DNA from: Caenorhabditis remanei
Lineage: Eukaryota; Nematoda; Chromadorea; Rhabditida; Rhabditidae
Assembly (NCBI RefSeq): GCF_010183535.1
Contig: NC_071332.1
Span: 4,774,001 to 4,838,000, forward strand
Reading direction: 5' to 3'
Length of the DNA: 64,000 nucleotides
The notes beneath the pieces were generated by a model, which saw only the letters and a program-made list of their open reading frames with translations, was not told the DNA's origin and searched no databases. The first letter of the stretch is position 1; each line of letters begins with the position of its first letter. This document shows, piece by piece, positions 23,701 to 33,800 of this stretch. Position numbers and translations under genes: made by a program.

Positions 23701-26700
23701 ACAATAAATAAATACAATAAAAAGAGAAAGGGAGGTCGAGTTAAGAAATGTCAGAATCAGTGTTCTTTCTAGAGCTTTGGTTTACTACTTTATTCAGCAC
23801 TCTGTTTGTAAAAAATAGTCTGCTTATTTTAGTTTTTGATTTTTTCCATCGGTAGGAGTGGCCACGCCGGGTTTTCGTGGGAGAGTAGCTATCATTGATA
23901 ATTTTATTGGATCGGATTCTTGGCTTCTCGGGTGGAAAAAACGCTTTGGTGTATCTTCCCGGAAAATCACCAAATTTGTTTCACACGTACGACACAGGAC
24001 CAGCCAACAAATTGAGAAGGATTCGCAGGACTTCGTCAATCGGACGAACCAAATTCTTCCTCAATACCTTCCGTCCAGTGTTTACAATGCAGATCAAAGT
24101 GGATTCCAGCTGGAGATGACCACAGGAAGAACTCTTGCCTTCACAGGATCGAAGCATGTCCATTGCGTGGTTCAGAGCGTGTCTTCAACTACACATTCAT
24201 ATACTGTTCTCCCTCTGATTGCATCAGACGGCACCCTTCATCCCAAGCTGTTTGTTACGTTGAAAGAGAAGGGTGGGAAATTCCCAAAGAAAGGACATTT
24301 CAAAGCAACCAACCTTGTTGTGACGTGCCATACCAGTCACATAATGACGAAGGAGTTGATGAAAGAATTTTTTCGGAAAGTTGTTTTTGATCCATCCATG
24401 CCAAAAGATGCACTTCTCATTGTGGACAGTTGGAGCAGCTGGAATGATCGGACGGCCATCGACTCTGTCACGCCATCATCAAACAAATTGAAGGTGCTCC
24501 AGATTCCAGCTGGTTGCACTGGACATATCCAGCCATGTGATGTTGGAATATTCGGCGGTTTGAAGAAAGTTGTGAAGACCCTCACCAACTACGGGCAAAT
24601 ATGTAACCCGGAGTACCGAATGCAGGCCAGGGATGAAACTTTGAAGGTACGTTAAGTTTTTTTAATGATTTCAAATCGTTGTTTTCCAGATGCTCTCTCT
24701 TGTCTGGAGGCAACTTTGCTCGCCAAAACTCAAAGCCTGGGTTATGTATGCGTGGCACGCAGCAGGTTACGATGTACCGCGTCCACCCAACTTCAAGACT
24801 CCTGCCGAACTACTATTTCCTCGAGATGTGGCGTCTACCGAATGTAATGCCACTGGATGCACCAAGTCCTCGTGTGCGGAATGTTTATACTGTGGAGAGC
24901 GATTCTGTTTCAAGGATTTCCTCATAAAAAATCATGACTGTCTTTAATTTCCGTGGTATTTTATCAATAAAGATTGTAATTTCCAAGTAGTCAACAAAAT
25001 TTAGACACCATCAAAAATTAATAACCATCACTTGATGCTCAAAAAGTGTGGAAATCTTCAAAAAAATAATTTTCGTTTTCGTGGTCCCAATCCCTTTATT
25101 TTCTCATGAAAATCAGTATTACACTTGTCAAAACTTGAAAAAACGCTAAACAGACCCAATTATTGAATCTCGAAAAGTCAAATCAAAAATGCAAAAAACT
25201 TTAGCGCTGCCGGGAATCGAACCCACACCCTTTCAACCACCACACCCCCTCACTACCACTGGACCACCGATGCTCATATTTCTAACTGAGAAAAGGGGAA
25301 TGAAGAAAGTGACGACACGCGTGAAAAATGATACCCGGATTTTCAGAAATTTTCAGACCCAATTTTCTCGCCAACGAGCCGTATTGCGCAGCTTTTGAAA
25401 ACGGCATGTGATAGAGCAGGGTCGAAAGTATATATGTGCAAAGTTTCAGCCAATTCTCAACCCTGATATGAAAAAGGTTCCCTTGTTAGGGACTTCGAAA
25501 TTGGAAAACATGCGATCATTCGGTAGTGTCGGATGTGCTGATTCTGAATATCATAACGATTTGAAGAAGAAATGTCTGGAAAATTAGTTATTTCGCTTTG
25601 AAAATGGCATTTTTTCATCATTTTTCCTCATTTTTAATGCGGAAAATGCGTTTTTCTAGAAGAGAAAGTTTTAGAACCGAACTATTTCGAAGCTGGACGA
25701 TCTGAAAATCATGAAAAATCCGAAATAAATAATTCCGAATCCGACAACTTTAAGAATCTGAAAATATCACTGACATTTCGAAACTGACAATTCTAAACCA
25801 GGAGATTTTGAAAATTAGATGTCTCAAGCTTGAAATGTGTGATCTGAAATTTGAGAATCTCGAAACTGGAAAGTTCTGAAAAGTGAAATTTTCGAATTCT
25901 GAAATTTTGAAAATTTTCAGTGTCAGAATCTGCAATATTCCAAATACTCTTCTTTTCGAAAAAAAACCGATTTTTCATCTTTTTTTCAGAATTTCAAATT
26001 CCAGAAAACGACCGTATCCAACTAGACAAATGCATCATCATGCTAGCCGCCGTTGTCTTCACAACGTCTGCGCCCGTCGATGTCGTCCTCGGCCATCAGG
26101 AATCATTCAGTAAACTCATCGTTCTGTTGAAACGACATCTTCAAAGTGAGATCGTCGGCGTCGTGATGAAGACGTTACAATCATTGAGTTCGATATTCCA
26201 ACGGAAAGGATTTGGAGGGATATTCGTGAAGTATTTGGGCAAAGAAATGATGCCAGTCGTCAAGAGATACACGTTGAAAGTGGACAACGAGGACGAGAAG
26301 ATCACCGAATCCGATTTGTCTGTAATTCAAGAATGTATGAAAGTGATCGAAGTGTTGGCAATCAATTCTCGAGAATCCAAACGAATCCACGTTATCTCAC
26401 TCTACGTCCAATTGTTGGTTCGATTCCTGCGTGCCACGTGTCATTCGGAATGGAGAAAAGTTGGACAAATTGAGAAGAAATTGCACGAGATGGCCATTGG
26501 AAGGCTCAACTCGGCGGCGTTGATGTGGCCGGCGGAATTCAAAAAAGTGGTTGAATGGAATCAGGAGCTGAAGAAACGTGTGGAGAGTGCACTTTTGCTC
26601 CAATCGACACGTCACTCGCATCAGATGACGATGGCGAGAACACAGGAAGTTAAAGTGCGCACTTTTTTGGATGAATTTTGAGTGCAAATGCGCTCTACCG

Positions 26701-27315
26701 AAATTGAAGGAAAGACGCAGAGAACGGTGGAGCGCGTTTGTGAAACTGTGGTTTTACAACTGCGCTATATTGAAATCGCCTCGAAAAGTTTTTTCTCACA
26801 CTATTTTTTCAGTTTCAATGGAGCGCATTTGCAACAACTGGGCGACAGTAGTAGAAAGCGTTTTTCATCAGAAAATTGCTGAAATAGCTTGAAATTAGCA
26901 ATTTTCCTATCAAAAAATTAGAAAAATAAATCATTTTGTACTTATTTTTTCAAAAACATAAAAATAGGGCTTTTCTGAGTTTGAAATATACAAAAAACAA
27001 GATTTTTCGATCTAAAAAGTGATTTCCCGGGTCAAAAACTACTAAAAAAATGTTGTTTCTTGTCAGGAAATTTGAATTTTTAATTTTTTTCATAATCGAA
27101 AATCACTATATTAAAAGCATGCAAAATAGGGGTTTTTTAAGTTTGAAATATCCAAAAATCAGTTTAAAAAATGATTTTTTCGATCTCAAAGTGATTTCCC
27201 GCTCAAAAATCGCTGAATTTTGCATTTTTGAATTTAAAATCTCAATTTCCAGACAACACCGGTCGTCCAACAACCTCGAATCAGGCTTACAATGTTTGGT
27301 GCTGAAAATAATTAA
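8750..27315 (+). CDS. HEATR5B: HEATR5A/B (p200/Laa1) homologue, 2077 aa
   Basis: Ten exons: 8750-9090, 10169-10617, 12680-12962, 13759-14676, 15981-16257, 17302-17556, 17606-18151, 19056-21513, 26005-26648 and 27253-27315. All phases agree, and 2077 aa is almost exactly the human HEATR5B length. Recalled vertebrate landmarks appear in order: SLLLNEEAL and EWLRYLD at the start, GPPTRKLL, YDSMGRM, RRCIAFILRQTIGSLLGE, WCLRCIA, GSYVALLRELVAD, GHVLALGCLHRHVGSLGSG, LQQMHLFAPR, ETGLEGALFGMLD, EPEFPGHMILEQFQA and VCSTWIGSGV. HEATR5 is a long HEAT-repeat scaffold that works with AP-1 and aftiphilin/gamma-synergin in clathrin and endosome-Golgi trafficking, and in dynein-linked motility. An acidic loop (about residues 1160-1175) interrupts the repeats. 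The last exon is inferred: it replaces a read-through end at 26681 and gives the basic PRIRL tail expected of the family. Confidence 0.95.
9180..9375. repeat. Intronic repeat unit B, copy 1
   Basis: Two successive inverted motifs of the form CTGTAACTGCGC(C/T)CCA... and GTAGAGCG. A near copy of the whole arrangement lies at 12168-12355 in another intron of the same gene. Confidence 0.55.
10670..12113. repeat. 1.4 kb palindrome made of tandem GACGTC units
   Basis: The outer ends GGCTCTATTACAGTTTAGGC and its complement delimit the element. Both arms consist of about 20 bp units with the core TTTAGACGTCCC(A/T), direct in the left arm and inverted in the right, around 35 or more copies in all. 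A second, nearly perfect palindrome (arms about 11022-11167 and 11278-11432) lies at the centre. It sits wholly in HEATR5 intron 2. The open frame across the nested core is a shadow. Confidence 0.85.
12168..12355. repeat. Intronic repeat unit B, copy 2
   Basis: Matches 9180-9375 in order and spacing (CCGGTTTCTGTAACTGCGCT, then GTAGAGCG, then GTTACTTCGCTCCATTGAAA). The following 300 bp up to the acceptor also resemble the end of intron 1 (shared GCTGACGTCGTG and AACCGAGATACAGCAATTTC). Confidence 0.6.
12963..13758. repeat. CCTAGGCC/CTAGTCCCCC degenerate repeat intron
   Basis: This HEATR5 intron is built of imperfect copies of phrases such as TGGCCTAGGTTTCC, AAAACTAGTCCCCCA and CCTAGGCCA in both orientations. 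No coding potential was seen. Related phrases recur just downstream of the gene (about 27420-27500). Confidence 0.6.
14702..14860. repeat. MITE family A, copy 7, with adjoining (TA)n
   Basis: TATTAGCTCGGAACAG to GTGTCGTGCTAATA (14702-14844), followed directly by a short TA microsatellite to about 14860. It lies in HEATR5 intron 4. Confidence 0.83.
16370..17275. repeat. GTGGCCGAA/CTCGGCCACC repeats plus a nested palindrome
   Basis: The intron repeats GGTGGCCGAACTTTTG and TTTTCTCGGCCACCA several times. Between about 16951 and 17170 sits a separate palindrome whose arms contain TGCGCCGCATGGCTTTAAAG and its complement CTTTAAAGCCATGCGGCGCA, ending in TATTATAAATTCAC and GTGAATTTATAATA. Confidence 0.7.
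18733..18873. repeat. MITE family A, copy 8 (degenerate right end)
   Basis: TATTAGCACGACACGC left end intact; the right end has drifted (AGAACAGTGACGAACTC). The surrounding intron also has inverted GTAGTCC(C/T)CG(T/A)GGAC motifs (about 18167-18470 and 18895-18980) of a further family. Confidence 0.75.
21867..22105. repeat. GGCCGGGCCG-type palindromic repeat
   Basis: GCAACGGGCCGGGCCGGGCC and a facing GGCTCCAGGCCGACCGAGCC flank AT-rich DNA. The same GC-rich phrase reappears at about 63340-63600. Confidence 0.5.
22489..22560 (+). other. tRNA-Gly-like sequence in left inverted repeat
   Basis: It begins GCATCGGTGGTCCAGTGGTA, which matches the 5' half (acceptor strand, D arm and A box) of eukaryotic tRNA-Gly. 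It ends with a B box, GGGTTCGATTCCCGGC. A T run follows (AAAGTTTTTT), as at pol III terminators. The 3' acceptor strand does not pair with the 5' end and the anticodon arm is not recognisable, so it is a tRNA-derived promoter-like relic rather than a working tRNA. Confidence 0.6.
22922..24947 (+). CDS. Tc5-type DDE transposase, probably interrupted
   Basis: Exons 22922-23117, 23160-23429, 23480 to about 23624, 23856-24646 and 24690-24947. The N-terminal part is acidic, followed by a Tc5/CENP-B-type helix-turn-helix (SDSWLLGWKKRFGVSSRKI). The DDE_1-type catalytic core shows NADQSGF (first Asp), LLIVDSW (second Asp) and QPCDVGIF (third Asp). The C-terminus is a Cys-rich finger (CNATGC, CAECLYCGERFC, HDC). 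It would cut and paste its own element. Exon 3 runs into an (ATT)n tract and stops at 23676, and I see no in-phase donor to exon 4. About 215 bp between them looks like the 3' end of an antisense non-LTR retroelement, so this copy may be inactive. Confidence 0.8.
23624..23845 (-). mobile_element. 3' end of a non-LTR retroelement inside the transposase gene
   Basis: Read on the - strand, this stretch ends in TAAATAAATAAT followed by AAT repeats, the usual tail of CR1/RTE-like elements and similar to tails at about 55340 and 59975. It sits between transposase exons 3 and 4. No coding part is left. The exact left border is not clear. Confidence 0.45.
25202..25273 (-). other. tRNA-Gly-like sequence in right inverted repeat
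   Basis: Inverted copy of 22489-22560, identical as far as I compared, so both arms of the transposon carry outward-to-inward copies of the same A-box/B-box pair. Confidence 0.6.
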
Positions 27316-27808
27316 ATGCTCAATTCTCTGTTTTCTCTATTCTCTCTCTAGCTACATGTGCAATTCACTACATCTCTACGGTTCAAATTATTCAAAATTT
27401 TGATTTTTAAGTGTAAACGATGGCCTAGAAAAAGGAAAAGTTAGGCCACCTCCTTTGCTGGCCGAAGTTTTGCATTTTCTAGTCCCCCAGCCATCAATTT
27501 ATTGTATTTATTGTGTTTTCTTTCTTTGGTTTCTGCTTCTGTGATTTTATGATTCTTTTACTAGTGATTCTTTTGATTTTTGCTGAAACTTTTTCTCATG
27601 TTATTTCCGCTGCCAATGTACCCCCATTTCATGTATGACAATTGCTCCGATCTTTTCAGAATATAAATTATCCAAATTTTACTCTGAAATCGGAAAATAG
27701 AAAAAAGAGAAGTTTATTAGAAGAGAAATATATGTACAATTATAATCACCGGTAATATGTTATGAGAAATCGAAATTGTTGCATATTGAGATTTGTAATT
27801 GTGGTGTT
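27316..27808. other. Convergent 3' region between HEATR5 and the receptor kinase
   Basis: About 490 bp of AT-rich DNA between two convergent stops. It contains a copy of the GGCCTAG/AGGCCACC phrases (about 27420-27500) and probably both 3' UTRs. No exon seen. Confidence 0.5.
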
Positions 27809-30800
27809 TTAGTAGGGAACGGAGCCACGTCTCGAATAGAATTTCTTCTTTTTGAACGTCTTTTTGAATTCGTTATCTTTGGAGAATGGATTGATGGAAT
27901 TGAATGAGGGAAGGATATTTGGAAGATTCAAATACGATTTCTTCTTTTCTTTTTTATCCTTTTCATGGGGTTCTGGTGTATTGGAGTTGACAGGAGGCGG
28001 TAGTTTGGGTGTTCCATTCGGCACGGGAACCGTTGTTTCGTCTGAAAAGATAATAGCTCGGCACAGTTCTTACAACTGTGCTCCACCGAAATCCCCATTG
28101 AAAAATGTCTCGTTTTCTCTGCGTCTCTCAATTTCGCACACAATTTTCGTCGGTTTCGGTGGAGCGCGGTTGTAAGAAGCGTGTCGTGCTGATAATAGTG
28201 TCAGAATTACGTAGTTTCTACAGGCGGGCGAGGCAACGAAAAAAGTTTAATTTTTCCCCGCGTTGCGTGCGCGTCGCGGTTTATATTGAAAGACACGACA
28301 GATAAACGTTAAATTTGAATTTGGCGCTCAACCAAGTATTTTTTGGCACTGTGCCAACCGTTGCACTGCTATGAGTTTCTAAGTTTCGATTTTTTCAAAA
28401 TCATTGAAAACACTGAAATCATATTTTTCTAATTACAGATTCAGATACTTCAGAAAGTTCTAAGAAACTTTCATCATTGACACATATGCTGAAAATCGCT
28501 CTAAACGCTACGAATTCCGTTATCCTAACTAGGTGGAAGATGTTTTTCCGCGCGGTCGTGTAGTCCTCTCGGACAAGATTTTTGCTTTTTTGCATTTTTC
28601 AATTTCAATGAAAATAAATTCAAAAGAATCAGATAATCGTCTTTTGAGATATGCGCCCTGACAATTGTTTTGCCAGAAACTGGAAAGCGGTCAATTCTAA
28701 AACTACATGACGATTTTCCGAATTGTCTAATCTTTCCAAATTTATGTTTTCATTATAGATCCAGTCTAGTTCTACATTTTTTAGTTTACAGTTTTTTGAT
28801 AGCTCTTCCCGTTTTCGAGATATACTCCTTTAAAGTTGGAAGCCACAAAGAGATACGCAGAGAAGGCAGACACCCTCATTTCTCTGCGTCTCTCTCTTCA
28901 GCTACTCAACCTTACAGGCAACTCTGTGAGCCTCAATTTTTAGTGGAGTGTGTAGAGCAGTTCAAGATCTATGTTTTTGTAGTTGAGCACTTTTTTATAT
29001 TTCTGCAGGGTTTTGAGATATAACGTTTCAAAGTTGGTGGCTTGAACTGGAAGAGGGAGAGAGACGCAGAGAAACGAGGGTGACTGTTTTCTCTGCGTCT
29101 CTCCTTCTTCTTGCTTCAAACCACTCGTCTTTAAAGGCGGATATCTCAAAAGCGTGAACAGCTATCAAAAAGTTGTCAACTACAAAAATGTAGAGCTAGT
29201 TTTGATCTACACAACCAATGTGAATTCAAGATGGTAACATGTCACCGGGCCTTAGGAACATAGCTCAAAGTTTACAATTTTTTGAGAATTGTCCAAATAA
29301 ACCGACATACCTTCACAGACATGAGTCGTCAAACTGTATTCCCTTCCCAACTTTGCCTCCCCATTCGCCTTACTCCTCCACGTCACCGATCGATTTCTCG
29401 TGACGTACGGTGGATGATCATCAATACAAATGGGTTCATCTGTTTCTTTCTTCGCCTCTTCTTCCTTCTTCACCTCCGCAATAACTCTATAATCCTTGGT
29501 TCGAACCAACTCCAAATATCCATAACCCTCGGTTGTCTGCTCGAGTTGAGTGGCCAACATTGCGGATAACTCATCGAATTCCGGCCGTTTCATTGGTTTC
29601 TCCTCCCAACACACTGTCATTATCTCCTCGATTTTATCGGTTGCGAGTAGAGGAGTTTTCGGACGTGCTCCACTCTTCAGATGGCCTATCAACTCAGTCG
29701 GTTCGATATCCGCAAACGGTACTTCCCCGAGAGAATACATCTCGAAAATCACGATTCCAAACGACCAGACATCACTTTTATGCGAGAATTCTGCTTTTTC
29801 GAGAGATTCCAAGGCTAACCATTTGATTGGGAGACGATCCGAACCTGTCACCTCCTCGTTAGGCTCACTGGAAATCGCCAGTCCGAAATCACTGACTTTC
29901 GCGGATTTCATACCGCACTGCTCTGTGATTAATACGTTACGGGCGGCCAAATCTCGATGGATGATCTTTTTGTCGACGAGAAATCGCATTCCTTGAGTGA
30001 TTTGCCACGCGAAATTCAGGAATTCTTTGTGACTGTCGATAGTGTCGTCGACGCTTCGGGACTGGAAATTAGGAAATAAGAACTGGGTTGAGGGGACTAT
30101 CTTTGGAAGGGTGCTACTATGAAACTTTTTGCCCCACTGCCACAAAAGTATATTCTTTGTATAGATCAAGTCAAGCTCTGTATTTTTGTAGTTGATAACT
30201 TTTTGATAACCCTTCACACTTTTGAGTTATGCGCCTCTAAAGATAAGCAGCGAAAATGGAGAGACGCAGAGAAACAGTATACGATAAGAATTAGTCAGGT
30301 ATTCGGGGGAACATAGTAGCACATTCTGAAAGCCTGCAAAATTTCACTTGAATGGTGAAAATTGAGTCCCCGTTACAGTGTCCCATGTTGTCCAGTTATT
30401 TTGAGTTTGCACTAATTGCAAAGAGTGAAAACAGAGCTCAATTTTTCACTTGGGGACTAAAGAGAGTTATAACATGAGTAACTCACTCAAGATTGTAGCT
30501 AGCTTTTAGATTTTTATATTATCGTATAAATCTACTTAAGCTCTACATTTTTGTAGTTGAAAACTTTTTGATAGCTCTTCACACTTTTGAGATATGCGCC
30601 TTCTAAGATTGGTACCTGAAAGGAGAGACGCAGAGAAGCGAGAGTGTCTGCTTTCTCTGCGTCTCTCTTTGTGGCTTCCTACTTTGAAAGGTGCATATCT
30701 CGAAAGTGTGAAGGGCTTTCAAAAAGTTGTCAACTGAAAAAATGTAGCTCTAGACTTGATCTACATACTTCACAAAAAATTATCATTGTATGTCAACGGA

Positions 30801-33800
30801 TGAAGCCGTGACACGATTTTTAAGTTGTCATCGTTAACTCTCTCCATCAAACTCACAATTTCCAAATCGCACTTCTTATTCTTCACATATCTCAACAAAT
30901 CTCTGTTACAACAGTACTCCAACACCAAACAAGACTTTGCTGATACCGTAATACATCCCAACATATTCACAAGATGTTCGTTGAATCCCAGATTCTTCAT
31001 CAACTCAATCTCATGTCTGAATTCACTTTTCGCCGAATCTGTCGCATATTTCGGAAGCATTTTCACAGCACAATCACAGTCTGCAAAGTCAAGTGCCTCT
31101 GCTCTGTTGTACTTATCGATTGCTGGTGGGACTCCGATGATTTTTCCTTTGAATACGTGTCCATACGCTCCGTGTCCAAGTTTCTCGTTTTTGACTACTA
31201 GTTTTTCCCACGAGAGCTCCCAGTAGTCGAAGCTGGAAAATGGTTGATCTTGTAGATCAAAAATAGCTCTATATTTTTGCAGTTGACAATTTTTTGATAT
31301 CTCTTCTAGTACTGGAGATATCCTCCTTTAAAGTTGGATGCCACAAAGAGAGACGCAGAGAAAGCAGGCACTCTCGTACAAACACACGCCGAGATACAGT
31401 AATTCAAAAGTTGCCCATAAGTTTCAATTAATATTGATAAATGGCTTTGTCTAAAGTTTTGAATTTTATGTTATTCGTTCAGATTTATAATATTACATAA
31501 AACGAGAAAGAGACGCAAAGATGTCAGATACTCTAACTTCTCTGCGCCTCTCTTGCTCTCTCACCCTGGGTGACATCAAACTTTAAAGGCACATATCTCG
31601 AAAACGTGAAGAGCTACCAAATAGTTATTTAATGTTTCTGATAGATCAAAACTAGTTCTATGGTTTTGTAGTTGACAATTTTTCGATAGCTCTTCCCGTT
31701 TTCGAGATATGCGTCTTTAAAGATAACAAACGGAAGGGAGAGACGCAGAGAAGCGAGAGTGTCTGTCTTCTCTGCGTCTCTCTTTGTGACTACCAACTTT
31801 AAAGGGGTATATCTCGAAAACGGGAAGAGCTATCAAAAAGTTCCCAACTACAAAAATGGAGAATAGAATGTGATCTATAAAAAACACTAAACAACTTTTT
31901 GATAGGTCTTCACGTTAGAGACGCAGAGAAACGAGAGTGTCTGTCTTCTCTGCGTCTCTCTTTGTGACATCCAACTTTAAAAGCGCATATCTCAAAAGCG
32001 TAAAGAGATATAAAAAAATTGCCAACTACCAAAATGTAGATCAAGAGTTGATCTATCCAAAAATATACATTTCAAAACTGTTGCAACCTCCCCCACTCAC
32101 ATCTCATTATCATCTGGATCCACTACATGCGATGTCTTGAACTTCTTCAATTTCCTCATCCACATATATTTCTGTCTGTAGAGAACAGTCAAGAGAATCA
32201 AAATCAACATGGCTCCAGAGCATGTTCCAATGATAATAAACATGATTGTAGTGACATTTGACCCCGTCTTCTGACACAATTTCAGCTCTTTCGTGTCGCC
32301 GTAATTCTCGTCATTTGTGATTTGCAACGACTTGATGGCTAGTTTTGATTTGTATCCATCGTAAGCTTCCTGAAATATTTGAGATTTCACAGACATGCAA
32401 GTGCGCTCTGTCTTACTTCCGTAAATGCAATGATGCTGAAATCATAGACTTCCAGAAGTGGGAGGAGCGATGTGTTGTACTGAGAGACGAATAAGTCCGA
32501 GACAAAATCAGTGAGAAGAACGACTTTTGGGATATGCATGTTGTCTTCATTATACGTTGGAGACGCAGAAACTGCTTCGTAAACGAGGTCAAATGTGACA
32601 TTATCGTTGCCGGGAAGGAGGGTTCGGTTGTCTGGAAGAGTCATATTTATATTGGTTGTGTAGATCACAAATAGCTCTATATTTTTACAGTTGACAACTT
32701 TTTGATAGCTCCACACGCTTTTGAGATATGAACGTTTAAAGTTGGAATCCACAAAGAGAGACGCAGAGAAGACAGATACTCTCGTTTCTCTGCATCTCTT
32801 CTTTCTGTTACTCATCTTTTAAGGCCCATATCTTAAAAACGCAAAGAGCTATTAAAAAGGTGTCAACTACAAAAATATAGAGCTATTTTCGATCTACATT
32901 TTTCTAGTTGACAATTTTTTGATAGCTTGTCACGCTTTTGGGATATGAGCGTTTGAAGTTTGCAGCCACAAAGAGAGACGCAGAGAAGACAGACACCCTC
33001 ATTTCTCTGCGTCTCTCTGCGTCTCTGCAAACAAAAAGGAGGAGAGCTATCAAAAAGTTGTCAACTACAAAAATGGAGGGCTAATTTTGATCTACAAGAT
33101 TGATCAAATTTCAAAAGTTATCTCAATCTTTTATGCTGGATAATGCAGTTTCAAAATCGGCAAAGTGTAACTAAACCAGAAATAAGTTTATTTCTTTAAT
33201 TTTACATTTTTCATAGAATTCTAATCTTAATCTACAATTTTGTAGTTGACAACTTTTTGGTAGCTTTTCTAGCTTTTGAGATACAACCGATGAAAGTTTG
33301 TAGACGAAAGTTTTAGCAAAAATATCAAAACTTCTAGAGCTTGTGACATTTTTAGATCGCATTCAAATGTTTCAAAACTTCATTCATTTTGTAGATCAAA
33401 AGGAGGGCTTCATTTTTGTAGTTGGAAGTTTTTTGATAGCTATTCACCCTACTGAGATATGCACCTTCAAAACTAGGTCCACGCAGCGGCAGGGGAGGAG
33501 ACGCAGAGAAAGCAGACGCTCTCGCTTCTCTGTGCCCTCTCCCTCCCCTCTTCTCTATTCAAATGTTTGAAGACGCATATCTCAAAAATACGAATAGTCA
33601 TCAAAAAGTTTTCAACTACAAAAATAAAGACCTAGATTTGATCAACACGCTCAATACAAACTTAATACCAAAAAGTTCATGACTAGTTCTCAAAAAATGG
33701 TCCGACTTTCTACCCTATAGAATTGTTACCTGAACCAATAAGAACTTCATCATATTTCAAAGCTTGCAAATAAGACGCCGCCTTCGACACATCTGTAATC

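Larger units (their letters stand above)
22277..25485 (+). mobile_element. Tc5-like DNA transposon (3.2 kb, TTA target duplication)
   Basis: The outer ends CAAGGGAACC and GGTTCCCTTG are directly flanked by TTA on both sides (22274-22276 and 25486-25488), matching the TNA duplication of Tc4/Tc5 elements. The inverted repeats are about 424 bp (22277-22700 and 25063-25485). They are so alike that a 69-codon frame within them translates identically in both. Between them lies a spliced transposase gene on the + strand. The element is inserted in HEATR5 intron 8 in the sense direction. Each inverted repeat contains a tRNA-Gly-like segment. High arm identity suggests a recent insertion or ongoing arm conversion. 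Confidence 0.9.

Noticed and set aside
26649..26681. Read-through end of HEATR5 at TGA 26681
   Set aside because: A donor at 26649 and an in-phase exon at 27253-27315 give the basic PRIRL-type tail seen in vertebrate HEATR5 and a total of 2077 aa; the read-through tail has no counterpart.
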